NCBI GenBank assembly: GCA_964424375.1
Contig: CAYRIH010000010.1
Span: 1 to 22,516 of the forward strand
Direction: 5' to 3'
Origin: CAYRIH01 sp964424375
GTDB lineage: Bacteria; Patescibacteriota; Kazan-3B-28; UBA10110
DNA length: 22,516 nucleotides
The translations under genes and the position numbers were made by a program. Every line of letters begins with the position of its first letter. Positions within the stretch are counted from its first letter, which is position 1. The notes under the pieces were generated by a model. The model was not told the DNA's origin. It was given only the letters and a program-made list of their open reading frames with translations, and did no database searches. Shown here piece by piece: positions 13,828 through 22,152 of this stretch.

Positions 13828-13891
13828 GACTTTCTCCTTTGCCAGGGTCTGCCTGACTTTTCTCTTGTCGGCACCGAAGCTGTACAAGAGA
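13785..13891 (-). promoter_or_regulatory. Structured leader of lipoprotein gene 3
   Basis: Minus strand: hairpin TCTCTTGT...ACAAGAGA (13861-13891). A perfect 13-bp inverted repeat, GGCAGACCCTGGC (13841-13853) and GCCAGGGTCTGCC (13785-13797), has GGAG and ATG in the loop. A small GAAAGTC-ATGC-GACTTTC hairpin sits on the start codon. ACCCTGG (13776-13782) can pair with CCAGGGT instead. Confidence 0.65.
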
Positions 13892-14073
13892 AATATTGTA
13901 CTCTGCCCTGTGTTTGGATTTAGAGCAAAGTTATCCTTTAAATTATCAATAATACATAATCTACGTTTAAAAATATACTATATTAGCTACTTTGTCAAGT
14001 TTTTGGCTATAGGAAAGGATAAATTGTATGTTCTATTTTCTGCTTTTATTTTTTATTGTAATAGATTCTGGAT

Positions 14074-14145
14074 CCTCCTGCGTTCAATCTCATTGCGAAA
14101 TAGATTATTATTTCTCTTCGCAATATAGATATCACTACGGAAGGG
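14074..14145 (+). repeat. Small hairpin-bearing repeat element E2
   Basis: Runs from CCTCCTGCGTTCAATCTC to ACTACGGAAGGG with stem ATTGCGAA...TTCGCAAT. Homologous to E1 near ssrA. It is preceded by GATTCTGGAT and followed, further on, by CCAGAATGAC, the usual ends of the intergenic repeats here. Confidence 0.6.
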
Positions 14146-14198
14146 CATGGCGCATTCACTTCGTTCATTTGCCAGAATGACAGAGGAGTGCGGGAATG

Positions 14199-14236
14199 AC
14201 CCATCCGTCGCCTTTCAGGCTATGGAGGGCTAACGC
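14199..14236. repeat. REP-like hairpin, copy R3
   Basis: CCCATCCGTCGCC, loop TTTCA, GGCTATGGAGGGC, then TAACGC. Third copy of the family seen at 8583 and 8692. Confidence 0.55.
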
Positions 14237-14264
14237 AAAAGGATAAGTAACAGATATAGCACAG

Positions 14265-14293
14265 TTGACAAAAAGGAATTTATGGAGTATAAT
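14265..14293 (+). promoter_or_regulatory. Perfect consensus promoter of the giant surface protein
   Basis: TTGACA (14265-14270), 17 bp and TATAAT (14288-14293), the full sigma-70 consensus. The leader of about 90 nt carries GATCGCA-AA-TGCGATC (14347-14362) inside a CCT...AGG outer pairing and no Shine-Dalgarno sequence near the ATG. Confidence 0.9.
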
Positions 14294-14389
14294 GAAATGA
14301 TATTCTCTCGGTACATATAAATATCATAAACAAAAGGCACCTTCCTGATCGCAAATGCGATCTCCAGGTCAGAGAAAAATAAAAACAAA

Positions 14390-17300
14390 ATGAAAAAAAT
14401 AAACCAGTTTTGTAAACTAAAAAAAGCTTTCTCTATCATCACTACTTTGGCTTTAATAATGCAGGTGGTTTTACCTGGAGCTTTATTTAATTTTGATATT
14501 CAGAAAGCAAAAGCCGCACTACCAATTACTATTACATCCCCTAGCACCACAGATATATGGATAGTTGGTAATTATCATACAATTACCTGGACACATAGTG
14601 AGGCCGCTGATTATTTTGAACTTTATTATTCTGAAGATTATGGTGCCAATTGGATTAGCATAGATAGCAATGTAATAGCTAGTTCAAGTCCACAAAGCTA
14701 TGGTTGGAAAATACCAACTGTTAATGGAGCTGGAGAAGATGATTTTAGGATAAAAATAGAAGGATATTTAGGTGCAAGCCCAGGTACGCCAATAGAAACT
14801 AGTGAGGGGATAGAGACCCGGATTACTACGGATGGTAATAATCAAATTATGTCTGCCATCTCTGGTGATAGGATAGTTTGGCAGGATGACCGCAATGATC
14901 TTGGCGATATATATATGTATGATATATCAACTTCTACAGAGACTCGGATTACTAATGATATTAATAAACAATATGCTCCTGCTATCTATGGTGATAGGAT
15001 AGTTTGGCAGGATGATCGTAATGATCCTGGTGTTACCTTTGATATTTATATGTACACCATTTCAACTACTACTGAAACTCAGATTACTACAAATAGTTAT
15101 GATCAAGCTGAACCTACTATCTATGATGATAGGATAGTTTGGGTTGATTATCGCAATAGTAATTGGGATATATACATGTATGATATTTCAACTTCTACGG
15201 AGACTCAAATCACCACAGATAGTGATGACCAACTTTATTCTGCCATATATGGTAATAGGATAGTTTGGCATGATAATCGTAATGGCCTTAATGATATCTA
15301 CATGTATGATATTTCAACTTCTACGGAAACTCGGATTACTACAGATATCTATAATCAAGAATCTCCTGTCATCTATAATGATAGGATAGTTTGGCATGAT
15401 GGCCGCAATGATGCTGGAGATATCTATATGTATGATATCTCAACTTCTATAGAAACTCGGATTACTACGGATAGTAATAGCCAAACTTATTCTGCCATCT
15501 CTGATGATAGGATAGTTTGGCAGGATGATCGCGATGATCCTGGTTCTATCACTGACATATACATGTATGATATTTCAACTTCTACGGAAACTCGGATTAC
15601 TACGGATAGTAATAATCAATTTATTTCTGTCATCTCTGGTGACAGGATAGTTTGGCAAGATGATCGTAATGATCCTGGTGTTAGTTATGATATCTACATG
15701 ACTGACCTGCAGGCGTTTACGATAAAAACTCCTGGTGGTGGACCTGATCCTAATATAGAAAAAATCCCGCCTAATTCAAAAGTAATTGGAATTTCAGAAG
15801 ATGGTTCTCTTATATCCCCTATGCCAGATACTATTCATCAATCTGAATTTACAATTGTGACAGAAGCAGAAGATGAGTCAGGGATTAAACAAGTAGAACT
15901 TTTTTGGAGTCAAGAATCAACAGGAGATTATCAAAGTTACGGAACAGGAACATTAACCCCAATATCTGGGACAGATTATTGGACATGGGATTTTGATACA
16001 GAAAATCTAGGTGGAAGTGGACGATATTATTTTTATTCTGTAGCTATTGATAACGCTGATACACCCAATATAGAAACTATTCCCAAAAGCTGGTGGCCAG
16101 CCGGCGCGCCATATGATGCTACTACTTTAGTGTCGGTAGTTAATCCTAAGATTATTATTACTTCGCCTATGCATAACGAAACTAAGGTAGGAGTAAATGC
16201 TGATGTTAGAATAGTTTTTGATTATGCTATGGATACTGCTTCGGTTGAGCAGGCTTTTAGGGTAATTAGAACTGACGGAGTGACTAATAATATAGTTTGG
16301 ACTGCCGATTGGTCTAATCTAGATAAAACTGTAGTCTTTTCTCATATCCCCAACTTTTCATATGACACGGAATATGAAGCTTGGGTAGATCCTAGTATTG
16401 CTAAAAGCATTTACGGAGAACCATTAGACAGTCAAAGTACCAAACCTAATCCTTGGCTTTTTGCTACAGCTTTAGCTCAATCACCAGACTTAACTACATC
16501 CACTAAAAAAGTGAATATGGATATTGCGGCAGCTGGAGATAGATTAATGTACACTATTGAATTAAAAAATATTGATACAAAGAGCGCTGATGTAACTTTT
16601 ACAGATGCTATTCCAGTTAATACTGTGTATGACAACTACGTGAGCAATGCTAAATACGATCGGGTTAATAACCAAATATATTGGTCTGGTAATTTAAGAC
16701 AGGGTCGACCTCGCATTATTAAATTTAGAGTGCAGATTTTGTCTCCCCTGCCAAATGGCACAGTGATTCTAAATGAAGCAGTTTTTGATGATGGAATAAA
16801 CCCAAGCATTTCTAAGTTTGCCGAAACCATCATTCAATCCCCTGAAGCTCATATCACTATAACTTCTCCAATGGCCGGAGAACAACAAGTTAGTATTATA
16901 CCTAACATTAGAATAGTCTTTGATCAGACTATGGATAGAGCTTTAGTTCAACAAGCTTTTAGTGTAGTTAGAATTGATGGAGAACCTAATGATATAGTTT
17001 GGAATGCTGTTTGGACTGATTCAGATAGAACTGTCAGTTTTACTCCAGTTTTAGGTGGAACTTTAGAATATCTAACAGAATATGAAGTATATGTAGATAC
17101 CTTAATAGCTAAGACTCTTAAAGGGGCTCCGTTAGTTAGTGGAGCTGTACCTAATCCTTGGAGGTTTAAAACTACTAAAGAATTATTCCCAGATATTACA
17201 GCTTCATACAAGGTGTCTAGTTTAAATATAGTGCCAGCTGGAGATCCCATTACTTACACTATCTATATAAAAAATACTGGAGATAAAATTGCTGATGTAA

Positions 17301-20300
17301 CTTTCTTGGATAATATTCCTTATAACACTGTATATGATAACTATGTTTGGAATGCTGTTTGGGATGAATCAAACAATAGAATAACTTGGTCTGGTAATTT
17401 AGGAATTGATCAAACTCACACTATTAGCTTTAGAGTTAGGGTTGATATGCCATTGCCTAATGGCACTATTATCACTAACGAAGCTTTAATTAACGACGGG
17501 ATAAATCCAGAAATTAGCAGAATAGCCGAAACCATCATTCAATCCCCTGAAGCTCATATCACTATAACTTCTCCAATGGCCGGAGAACAACAAGTTAGTA
17601 TTATACCTAACATTAGAATAGTCTTTGATCAGACTATGGATAGAGCTTTAGTTCAACAAGCTTTTAGTGTAGTTAGAATTGATGGAGAACCTAATGATAT
17701 AGTTTGGAATGCTGTTTGGACTGATTCAGATAGAACTGTCAGTTTTACTCCAGTTTTAGGTGGAACTTTAGAATATCTAACAGAATATGAAGTATATGTA
17801 GATACCTTAATAGCTAAGACTCTTAAAGGGGCTCCGTTAGTTAGTGGAGCTGTACCTAATCCTTGGAGGTTTAAAACTACTAAAGAATTATTCCCAGATA
17901 TTACAGCTTCATACAAGGTGTCTAGTTTAAATATAGTGCCAGCTGGAGATCCCATTACTTACACTATCTATATAAAAAATACTGGAGATAAAATTGCTGA
18001 TGTAACTTTCTTGGATAATATTCCTTATAACACTGTATATGATAACTATGTTTGGAATGCTGTTTGGGATGAATCAAACAATAGAATAACTTGGTCTGGT
18101 AATTTAGGAATTGATCAAACTCACACTATTAGCTTTAGAGTTAGGGTTGATATGCCATTGCCTAATGGCACTATTATCACTAACGAAGCTTTAATTAACG
18201 ACGGGATAAATCCAGAAATTAGCAGAATAGCCGAAACCATCATTCAATCCCCTGAAGCTCATATCACTATAACTTCTCCAATGGCCGGAGAACAACAAGT
18301 TAGTATTATACCTAACATTAGAATAGTCTTTGATCAGACTATGGATAGAGCTTTAGTTCAACAAGCTTTTAGTGTAGTTAGAATTGATGGAGAACCTAAT
18401 GATATAGTTTGGAATGCTACTTGGACTGATTCAGATAGAACTGTCAGTTTTACTCCAGCTTTAGGTGGAACTTTAGAATATCTGACAGAATATGAAACAT
18501 ATGTAGATACCTTAGTGGCTAAGACTCTTAAAGGAGCTCCCCTAGTTAGTGGAGCTGTACCTAATCCTTGGAGGTTTAAAACAGTTAGTGCTAGAGACCC
18601 TGATTTATCTACCTCGGAAGTTATAGTAGATAAAGACTTAGCTATTTCAGGAGACTTTTTAATATATACTGCACACATTAGAAACACTAGTTTGAAAACT
18701 GATGCTGATGTCTCCTTTACTAATCCCATCCCAGAAAATACTACCTATGCTCACTATGTCTCTGGAGCTACATATGATATTGATAGCAACTCCATTATCT
18801 GGACTGGAATTGTTAAAGCTAAGCGAATTAAAACTATTATGTTTCTGGTGCAGATTGATGATCCCGTACCCAATGGCACTATAATTACAGATGAAGCTAC
18901 TATTGATGATGGCATAAATGAACCGTTGCTTAGATATGCCGAGACTTTAGTCAAACCAGAAATTGACTGGGAAACTTCTTACAAAGAAGATGAGAATGAT
19001 AATCCAAACAGACCACCGCATATTGCTTATCCCGGAGATACACTTAATTATACTGTTCTAGTAGAAAATACTGGTAGCACAGAAGCTATTAATGTATTTG
19101 TAAACGATTTAATTCCATTTAGAACAACCTATGTGCAAGGTAGCGCTACGGGTGGATTTGTTTATGACGAAAACAAAGATCAACTAAGTTGGTTCGGCAA
19201 TGTTCCACCAAATGAAAATAAAGAATTTGTTTTTAAAGTATTGATTAGTAAATTAGATAATCTATTCCCACCCGAAGATGACACTATTATTAACGAGGCA
19301 GTGATTCTGGATGTTGACGATAATTTCTCGGTCCAATCATCTACTACCGTTATCATAGATGAAGGTGAAGGTGGAGGACCACATCCACATAATCCTTATT
19401 TAATTGATGTGGATCCAGCTGTAGATGAAACTAGTGTTAAATTATATACTCCAATTACCTTAACTTTCTCAGATATTATCATTCCTAGCAGTTTATCTTA
19501 CACAGTATCTGTAAATGATAAGGAGATAGATACAAGCAACTGGCAAATTGAACAGACCGAACCCAGTTCAGTAATTATTATACGTCCCAATGAGCCATTA
19601 GCTTCTGGGACAGAATATACTATACAAATTACTGATGCTTTCGACACTCAAGGACAACATCTAGGACAAAACGGACCAATAGAAGATAATACTTGGTCAT
19701 TTACTACAGTCAGACCAACATTATACTTTACTAACCAAGCTATTCTTAACTTGAAAGTTGGGACTGTTAGTGAATTAATAACAGTCAAGCTGGGTGACTG
19801 GATAAATTATGACGATCCAAAAGCTATCTCACCAATATATGCGCCTTATCAAGTTGAGGAAGAAGATGGAATATCTGTTAAATTATGGAGTACCAGCAAA
19901 ACTGGAAGATATGATAGAGCCATTAACGGAAAGTTCCTTAATAATTCTATAGACATATTAATGCCTTATGGACAAGATGCCATAATTTTCTATTACACAG
20001 ATTCTGTTGTAACCTTTCCAATAATTTATAAGATGGTAACTTATGCGCCATATACAGATTACTTGGTTTATGCAGGATTTAGACCAGTTGTTACTACCAT
20101 AGATGGTGCAATGCCAGGGCAGAATCAAATTTACTTTACTACAGATACCCAAAGCGTACCCGCTAATCGCTTGAGTAATCCAATCAGATTTGAGATTAGA
20201 AGCCCAGAAGGCCATATCGTGCCAATTGATGCTGGAACAACCTTCTTGTTAAGCACTAGCTCAACTAATGGCATATTCTTTAATCAATTTAAACTGCCTT

Positions 20301-21028
20301 TGGATCAATATGCCATCTATCAAACCAATGGAGAAACCAGATTATATTATCTTTTGTCAGTACCAGAAGATACTCTGCAAGCTACAATGTATTATCAAGA
20401 TTCTGTCCCAGGACCTTATGTCATTACTGTAGATGAAGATTATGGCATCAACATCAGTAATATAATAATTGCCAATAATGGCACTACTATACCAGCTGGC
20501 GGTGCCAACCAAACAATCAATATACTGCCACTTGAGGATCAAGATATAGACCTTGAGAAAGAATTAGAAATAGTTGAAGATGATACTGGAAAAAAATTGG
20601 CTTATTTGGTAATTAATCCAAAAGATGTCAGCGTACTCCCTGGAGGTTTTACATCATTTAGTACCAAGGGATATGAAGCTGATGGCAAAGAAATTAAAGA
20701 ATTAGTGTTTGGCTGGTATGTTATTGCTGATGGTGGATCCATTGCCAAAACCGGAACTAATACTGCCACTTTCACAGCTGGATATATATTAGGCACATAC
20801 CACAACACAGTTATGGTTGCGGCTTATTATAATGGAGAAATAAAATATACTACGGCTACTGTTAGGATAACCGATATTGTTGGATATGGCGGACCAGGGC
20901 AATTGCCTTCCACTGGACCTAACGGCATCCAATGGCTATTTATTGGTCTGATACTAATATCAGCAGTGGCTTTGGCCATGGTAGAACATTACGAAAAAAC
21001 TCATTTTGAAGAATCGCCTGGTAAATAA
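14390..21028 (+). CDS. Giant LPSTG-anchored surface protein (propeller, Big_5 and DUF11 repeats)
   Basis: 2212 aa. Order: signal peptide (about 1-43, with LALIMQVVLPGALF and KAKAA); KNH-like beta-sandwich (about 45-130); seven-repeat TolB-like propeller (about 140-446) homologous to lipoprotein 2; an Ig-like domain (about 455-585); then alternating SbsA-type Big_5 domains (ITSPMAGEQQVSIIPNIRIVF) and DUF11 domains (ITYTIYIKNTGDKIADVTFLDNIP). These make four Big_5-DUF11 pairs, a further DUF11 and another Big_5 (about 1665-1780). A unique region follows (about 1780-2060), then an Ig-like domain (about 2060-2160). The C-terminus has LPSTG (2172-2176), a transmembrane helix and a charged tail with HYEKTHFEE. 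It is probably attached by sortase or held by the helix, standing as a long stalk with the propeller at the tip. ATG follows an A-rich leader. Confidence 0.92.
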   Translation: MKKINQFCKLKKAFSIITTLALIMQVVLPGALFNFDIQKAKAALPITITSPSTTDIWIVGNYHTITWTHSEAADYFELYYSEDYGANWISIDSNVIASSSPQSYGWKIPTVNGAGEDDFRIKIEGYLGASPGTPIETSEGIETRITTDGNNQIMSAISGDRIVWQDDRNDLGDIYMYDISTSTETRITNDINKQYAPAIYGDRIVWQDDRNDPGVTFDIYMYTISTTTETQITTNSYDQAEPTIYDDRIVWVDYRNSNWDIYMYDISTSTETQITTDSDDQLYSAIYGNRIVWHDNRNGLNDIYMYDISTSTETRITTDIYNQESPVIYNDRIVWHDGRNDAGDIYMYDISTSIETRITTDSNSQTYSAISDDRIVWQDDRDDPGSITDIYMYDISTSTETRITTDSNNQFISVISGDRIVWQDDRNDPGVSYDIYMTDLQAFTIKTPGGGPDPNIEKIPPNSKVIGISEDGSLISPMPDTIHQSEFTIVTEAEDESGIKQVELFWSQESTGDYQSYGTGTLTPISGTDYWTWDFDTENLGGSGRYYFYSVAIDNADTPNIETIPKSWWPAGAPYDATTLVSVVNPKIIITSPMHNETKVGVNADVRIVFDYAMDTASVEQAFRVIRTDGVTNNIVWTADWSNLDKTVVFSHIPNFSYDTEYEAWVDPSIAKSIYGEPLDSQSTKPNPWLFATALAQSPDLTTSTKKVNMDIAAAGDRLMYTIELKNIDTKSADVTFTDAIPVNTVYDNYVSNAKYDRVNNQIYWSGNLRQGRPRIIKFRVQILSPLPNGTVILNEAVFDDGINPSISKFAETIIQSPEAHITITSPMAGEQQVSIIPNIRIVFDQTMDRALVQQAFSVVRIDGEPNDIVWNAVWTDSDRTVSFTPVLGGTLEYLTEYEVYVDTLIAKTLKGAPLVSGAVPNPWRFKTTKELFPDITASYKVSSLNIVPAGDPITYTIYIKNTGDKIADVTFLDNIPYNTVYDNYVWNAVWDESNNRITWSGNLGIDQTHTISFRVRVDMPLPNGTIITNEALINDGINPEISRIAETIIQSPEAHITITSPMAGEQQVSIIPNIRIVFDQTMDRALVQQAFSVVRIDGEPNDIVWNAVWTDSDRTVSFTPVLGGTLEYLTEYEVYVDTLIAKTLKGAPLVSGAVPNPWRFKTTKELFPDITASYKVSSLNIVPAGDPITYTIYIKNTGDKIADVTFLDNIPYNTVYDNYVWNAVWDESNNRITWSGNLGIDQTHTISFRVRVDMPLPNGTIITNEALINDGINPEISRIAETIIQSPEAHITITSPMAGEQQVSIIPNIRIVFDQTMDRALVQQAFSVVRIDGEPNDIVWNATWTDSDRTVSFTPALGGTLEYLTEYETYVDTLVAKTLKGAPLVSGAVPNPWRFKTVSARDPDLSTSEVIVDKDLAISGDFLIYTAHIRNTSLKTDADVSFTNPIPENTTYAHYVSGATYDIDSNSIIWTGIVKAKRIKTIMFLVQIDDPVPNGTIITDEATIDDGINEPLLRYAETLVKPEIDWETSYKEDENDNPNRPPHIAYPGDTLNYTVLVENTGSTEAINVFVNDLIPFRTTYVQGSATGGFVYDENKDQLSWFGNVPPNENKEFVFKVLISKLDNLFPPEDDTIINEAVILDVDDNFSVQSSTTVIIDEGEGGGPHPHNPYLIDVDPAVDETSVKLYTPITLTFSDIIIPSSLSYTVSVNDKEIDTSNWQIEQTEPSSVIIIRPNEPLASGTEYTIQITDAFDTQGQHLGQNGPIEDNTWSFTTVRPTLYFTNQAILNLKVGTVSELITVKLGDWINYDDPKAISPIYAPYQVEEEDGISVKLWSTSKTGRYDRAINGKFLNNSIDILMPYGQDAIIFYYTDSVVTFPIIYKMVTYAPYTDYLVYAGFRPVVTTIDGAMPGQNQIYFTTDTQSVPANRLSNPIRFEIRSPEGHIVPIDAGTTFLLSTSSTNGIFFNQFKLPLDQYAIYQTNGETRLYYLLSVPEDTLQATMYYQDSVPGPYVITVDEDYGINISNIIIANNGTTIPAGGANQTINILPLEDQDIDLEKELEIVEDDTGKKLAYLVINPKDVSVLPGGFTSFSTKGYEADGKEIKELVFGWYVIADGGSIAKTGTNTATFTAGYILGTYHNTVMVAAYYNGEIKYTTATVRITDIVGYGGPGQLPSTGPNGIQWLFIGLILISAVALAMVEHYEKTHFEESPGK
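14807..15728 (+). repeat. Seven propeller repeats in the giant gene
   Basis: Seven tandem units starting at GGGATAGAGAC and ending at GACCTGCAGGCGTTTAC. The cassette in lipoprotein 2 begins and ends with nearly the same sequences (GGGATAGAAAC and GACCTGCAGGCGTTTAC) in opposite orientation. Confidence 0.85.
16820..18590 (+). repeat. 705-bp tandem repeats (Big_5-DUF11 pair)
   Basis: Two full 705-bp units (16820-17524 and 17525-18229) look identical by eye, and the third continues identically to about 18418, then diverges slightly to about 18590. Each unit encodes 235 residues. Module 1 upstream (about 16146-16819) and the DUF11 after 18590 are homologous but clearly diverged. Confidence 0.9.
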
Positions 21029-21067
21029 GAGGCATAAGAATATTGTAAAAAAGTATATACTAATAGT

Positions 21068-21556
21068 ATGAAGACAAAAAATCTGCAAATAACTAAAAGC
21101 AGAATAATATATTTGGGTGTAATAGCGGTCATATTATTGTTATTGAGTTATTTAGTCTGGGGACTTATTGGTAGTCATGCCTTATCTCAATCTACTATAG
21201 TGGCTACTGACTTAACTATCAGTAAAAATGAGCTAATAGCTAACGGACAAGATTTCAGCATAGTTAGTTTTACAATCATAGACAATCAAAATGATGCCAA
21301 GCTATCTGATATTTGGGTAGGTTTAAATATTGTTAACCCAACTCAAACAACTGATGATTTGTCATACTTTGGCTGGTATAGTCCGGAACCAAACCGCGCT
21401 TTTTATCAAACAAACCAAAACGGTCAAGTTACATTTAATGTTAGATCTAAAATATCTGGCGATATTACCTATGCCATATATGCAGCCGATCCCGATGGTA
21501 AAAATAGCGGAAAATATCAAAACCTCGACAAAGAATTTACTCTCAAGTTTAAATAA
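21068..21556 (+). CDS. Membrane-anchored Ig-like protein
   Basis: A 162-aa protein with an N-terminal transmembrane helix (about 13-34), short cytoplasmic N-terminus and an exported beta domain (about 45-162). It resembles an invasin/Big_1-like fold: VATDLTISKNELIANGQDFSIVSFTIIDNQ, a variable middle with YFGWYSPEPNRAF, then NQNGQVTFNVRSKISGDITYAIYAADP and a final FTLKF strand. It follows the giant gene by 39 bp on the same strand and may be cotranscribed. No Shine-Dalgarno sequence is seen. It may assist or accompany the giant protein at the surface; this is inferred from position only. Confidence 0.78.
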   Translation: MKTKNLQITKSRIIYLGVIAVILLLLSYLVWGLIGSHALSQSTIVATDLTISKNELIANGQDFSIVSFTIIDNQNDAKLSDIWVGLNIVNPTQTTDDLSYFGWYSPEPNRAFYQTNQNGQVTFNVRSKISGDITYAIYAADPDGKNSGKYQNLDKEFTLKFK

Positions 21557-21574
21557 AAAAAATTCCGTGTCATC

Positions 21575-21728
21575 TTGACTATATTTCTTGTCATTCCTGT
21601 TTTTCTCTTATCATTCCCGTGAAAACGGGAATCCAGAAAAAAAAAGAACATATACAAAATTAAGGAAATGGATCCCCGATCCCCGTATCATAGCACGGGA
21701 TAAACTCCGTCAAGGAATCTCTCCTTTG
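21575..21728. repeat. REP-like intergenic repeats
   Basis: Several TCATTCC-type motifs and a perfect hairpin ATTCCCGT-GAAA-ACGGGAAT (21613-21632), followed by ATCCAG. Same family as at 6.3 kb. No gene is seen. Confidence 0.6.
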
Positions 21729-22028
21729 TCATTCTGGCTTGTCCAGAATCTTATTATATAAATCCTCAAATTTAAGATTAAGTTTGTTAATTAGCTTTAA
21801 TTTATCTATTATATTTCAATCTTTAATCTGTTTTTCTCTTACAATAGCTTGTTCGATAGTGTCTATGATTTCGTAATAGACAAGTTTATTTAAATTATAT
21901 TTTGAAGTAAATCCTGGAATTATTTTATTTTTATGCTCATATACTCTTTTTATTAAATTGCTTGTCACACCAGTATAAAGAGTCGGTCTTTTGTTAGCCA
22001 TTATATAAACATATCCTACTTTTAACAT
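21729..22028 (-). pseudogene. GIY-YIG protein interrupted by a TGA codon
   Basis: ATG 22028 starts MLKVGYVYIMANKRPTLYTG and continues with the conserved Arg28, a HK pair and EQAIVREKQIKD, typical of the UvrC-N-like small GIY-YIG proteins. TGA at 21816-21818 follows REKQIKD, where relatives usually have W or G. The frame then continues with family-like sequence (NIIDKLKLINKLNLKFEDLYN) to the next TGA at 21729. Thus only the C-terminal 20-odd residues are cut off, and the nuclease core could still fold. The best reading is a recent nonsense mutation; a sequencing error is possible. UGA recoding is unlikely because TGA is a genuine stop elsewhere in the window. Confidence 0.7.
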
Positions 22029-22053
22029 ACCCTTATTCTATTATAAAAAAACA

Positions 22054-22096
22054 GATTCTGGAGTCGTCCGCCGGCTGGCGGACTCCCCAGAATGAC
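22054..22096. repeat. REP-like palindrome
   Basis: ATTCTGG (22055-22061) and CCAGAAT (22087-22093) enclose GTCCGCC-GGCT-GGCGGAC, a strong hairpin on both strands. Bases 22097-22152 hold further ATGACA-type fragments and no gene. Confidence 0.65.
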
Positions 22097-22152
22097 AAGA
22101 GGTAGTCCGTAATGACAATAAATAACAATAAAGAAAAATACAATTCTTAATG

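Larger units (their letters stand above)
13892..14264. other. Long intergenic region before the giant gene
   Basis: From left to right: the promoter of lipoprotein gene 3 on the minus strand (TTGACA 13993-13998, 17 bp, TATTTT 13970-13975), a T-rich stretch, repeat element E2 (14074-14145), a CCAGAATGAC-type REP fragment (about 14172-14182) and hairpin R3 (14199-14236). No gene is seen. Confidence 0.6.

Noticed and set aside
13828..13887. N-terminal extension of lipoprotein 3, and the similar one of lipoprotein 2 (12799-12909)
   Set aside because: The extensions translate the structured leader, lie upstream of the ribosome binding site, and the frame is broken by one base in the homologous leader of lipoprotein 1.
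14230..14442. 70-aa minus-strand open frame
   Set aside because: It is antisense to the consensus promoter, leader and signal peptide of the giant gene and has no ribosome binding site.
16948..18729. Repeated minus-strand open frames of 100-123 aa
   Set aside because: They are antisense shadows of the tandem Big_5-DUF11 units and repeat only because the units repeat.
21816..21818. UGA read as Trp or Gly (alternative genetic code)
   Set aside because: TGA is the natural stop of lgt and of lipoproteins 1 and 3, the latter two followed by terminators. One interrupted frame is better explained by mutation or error.
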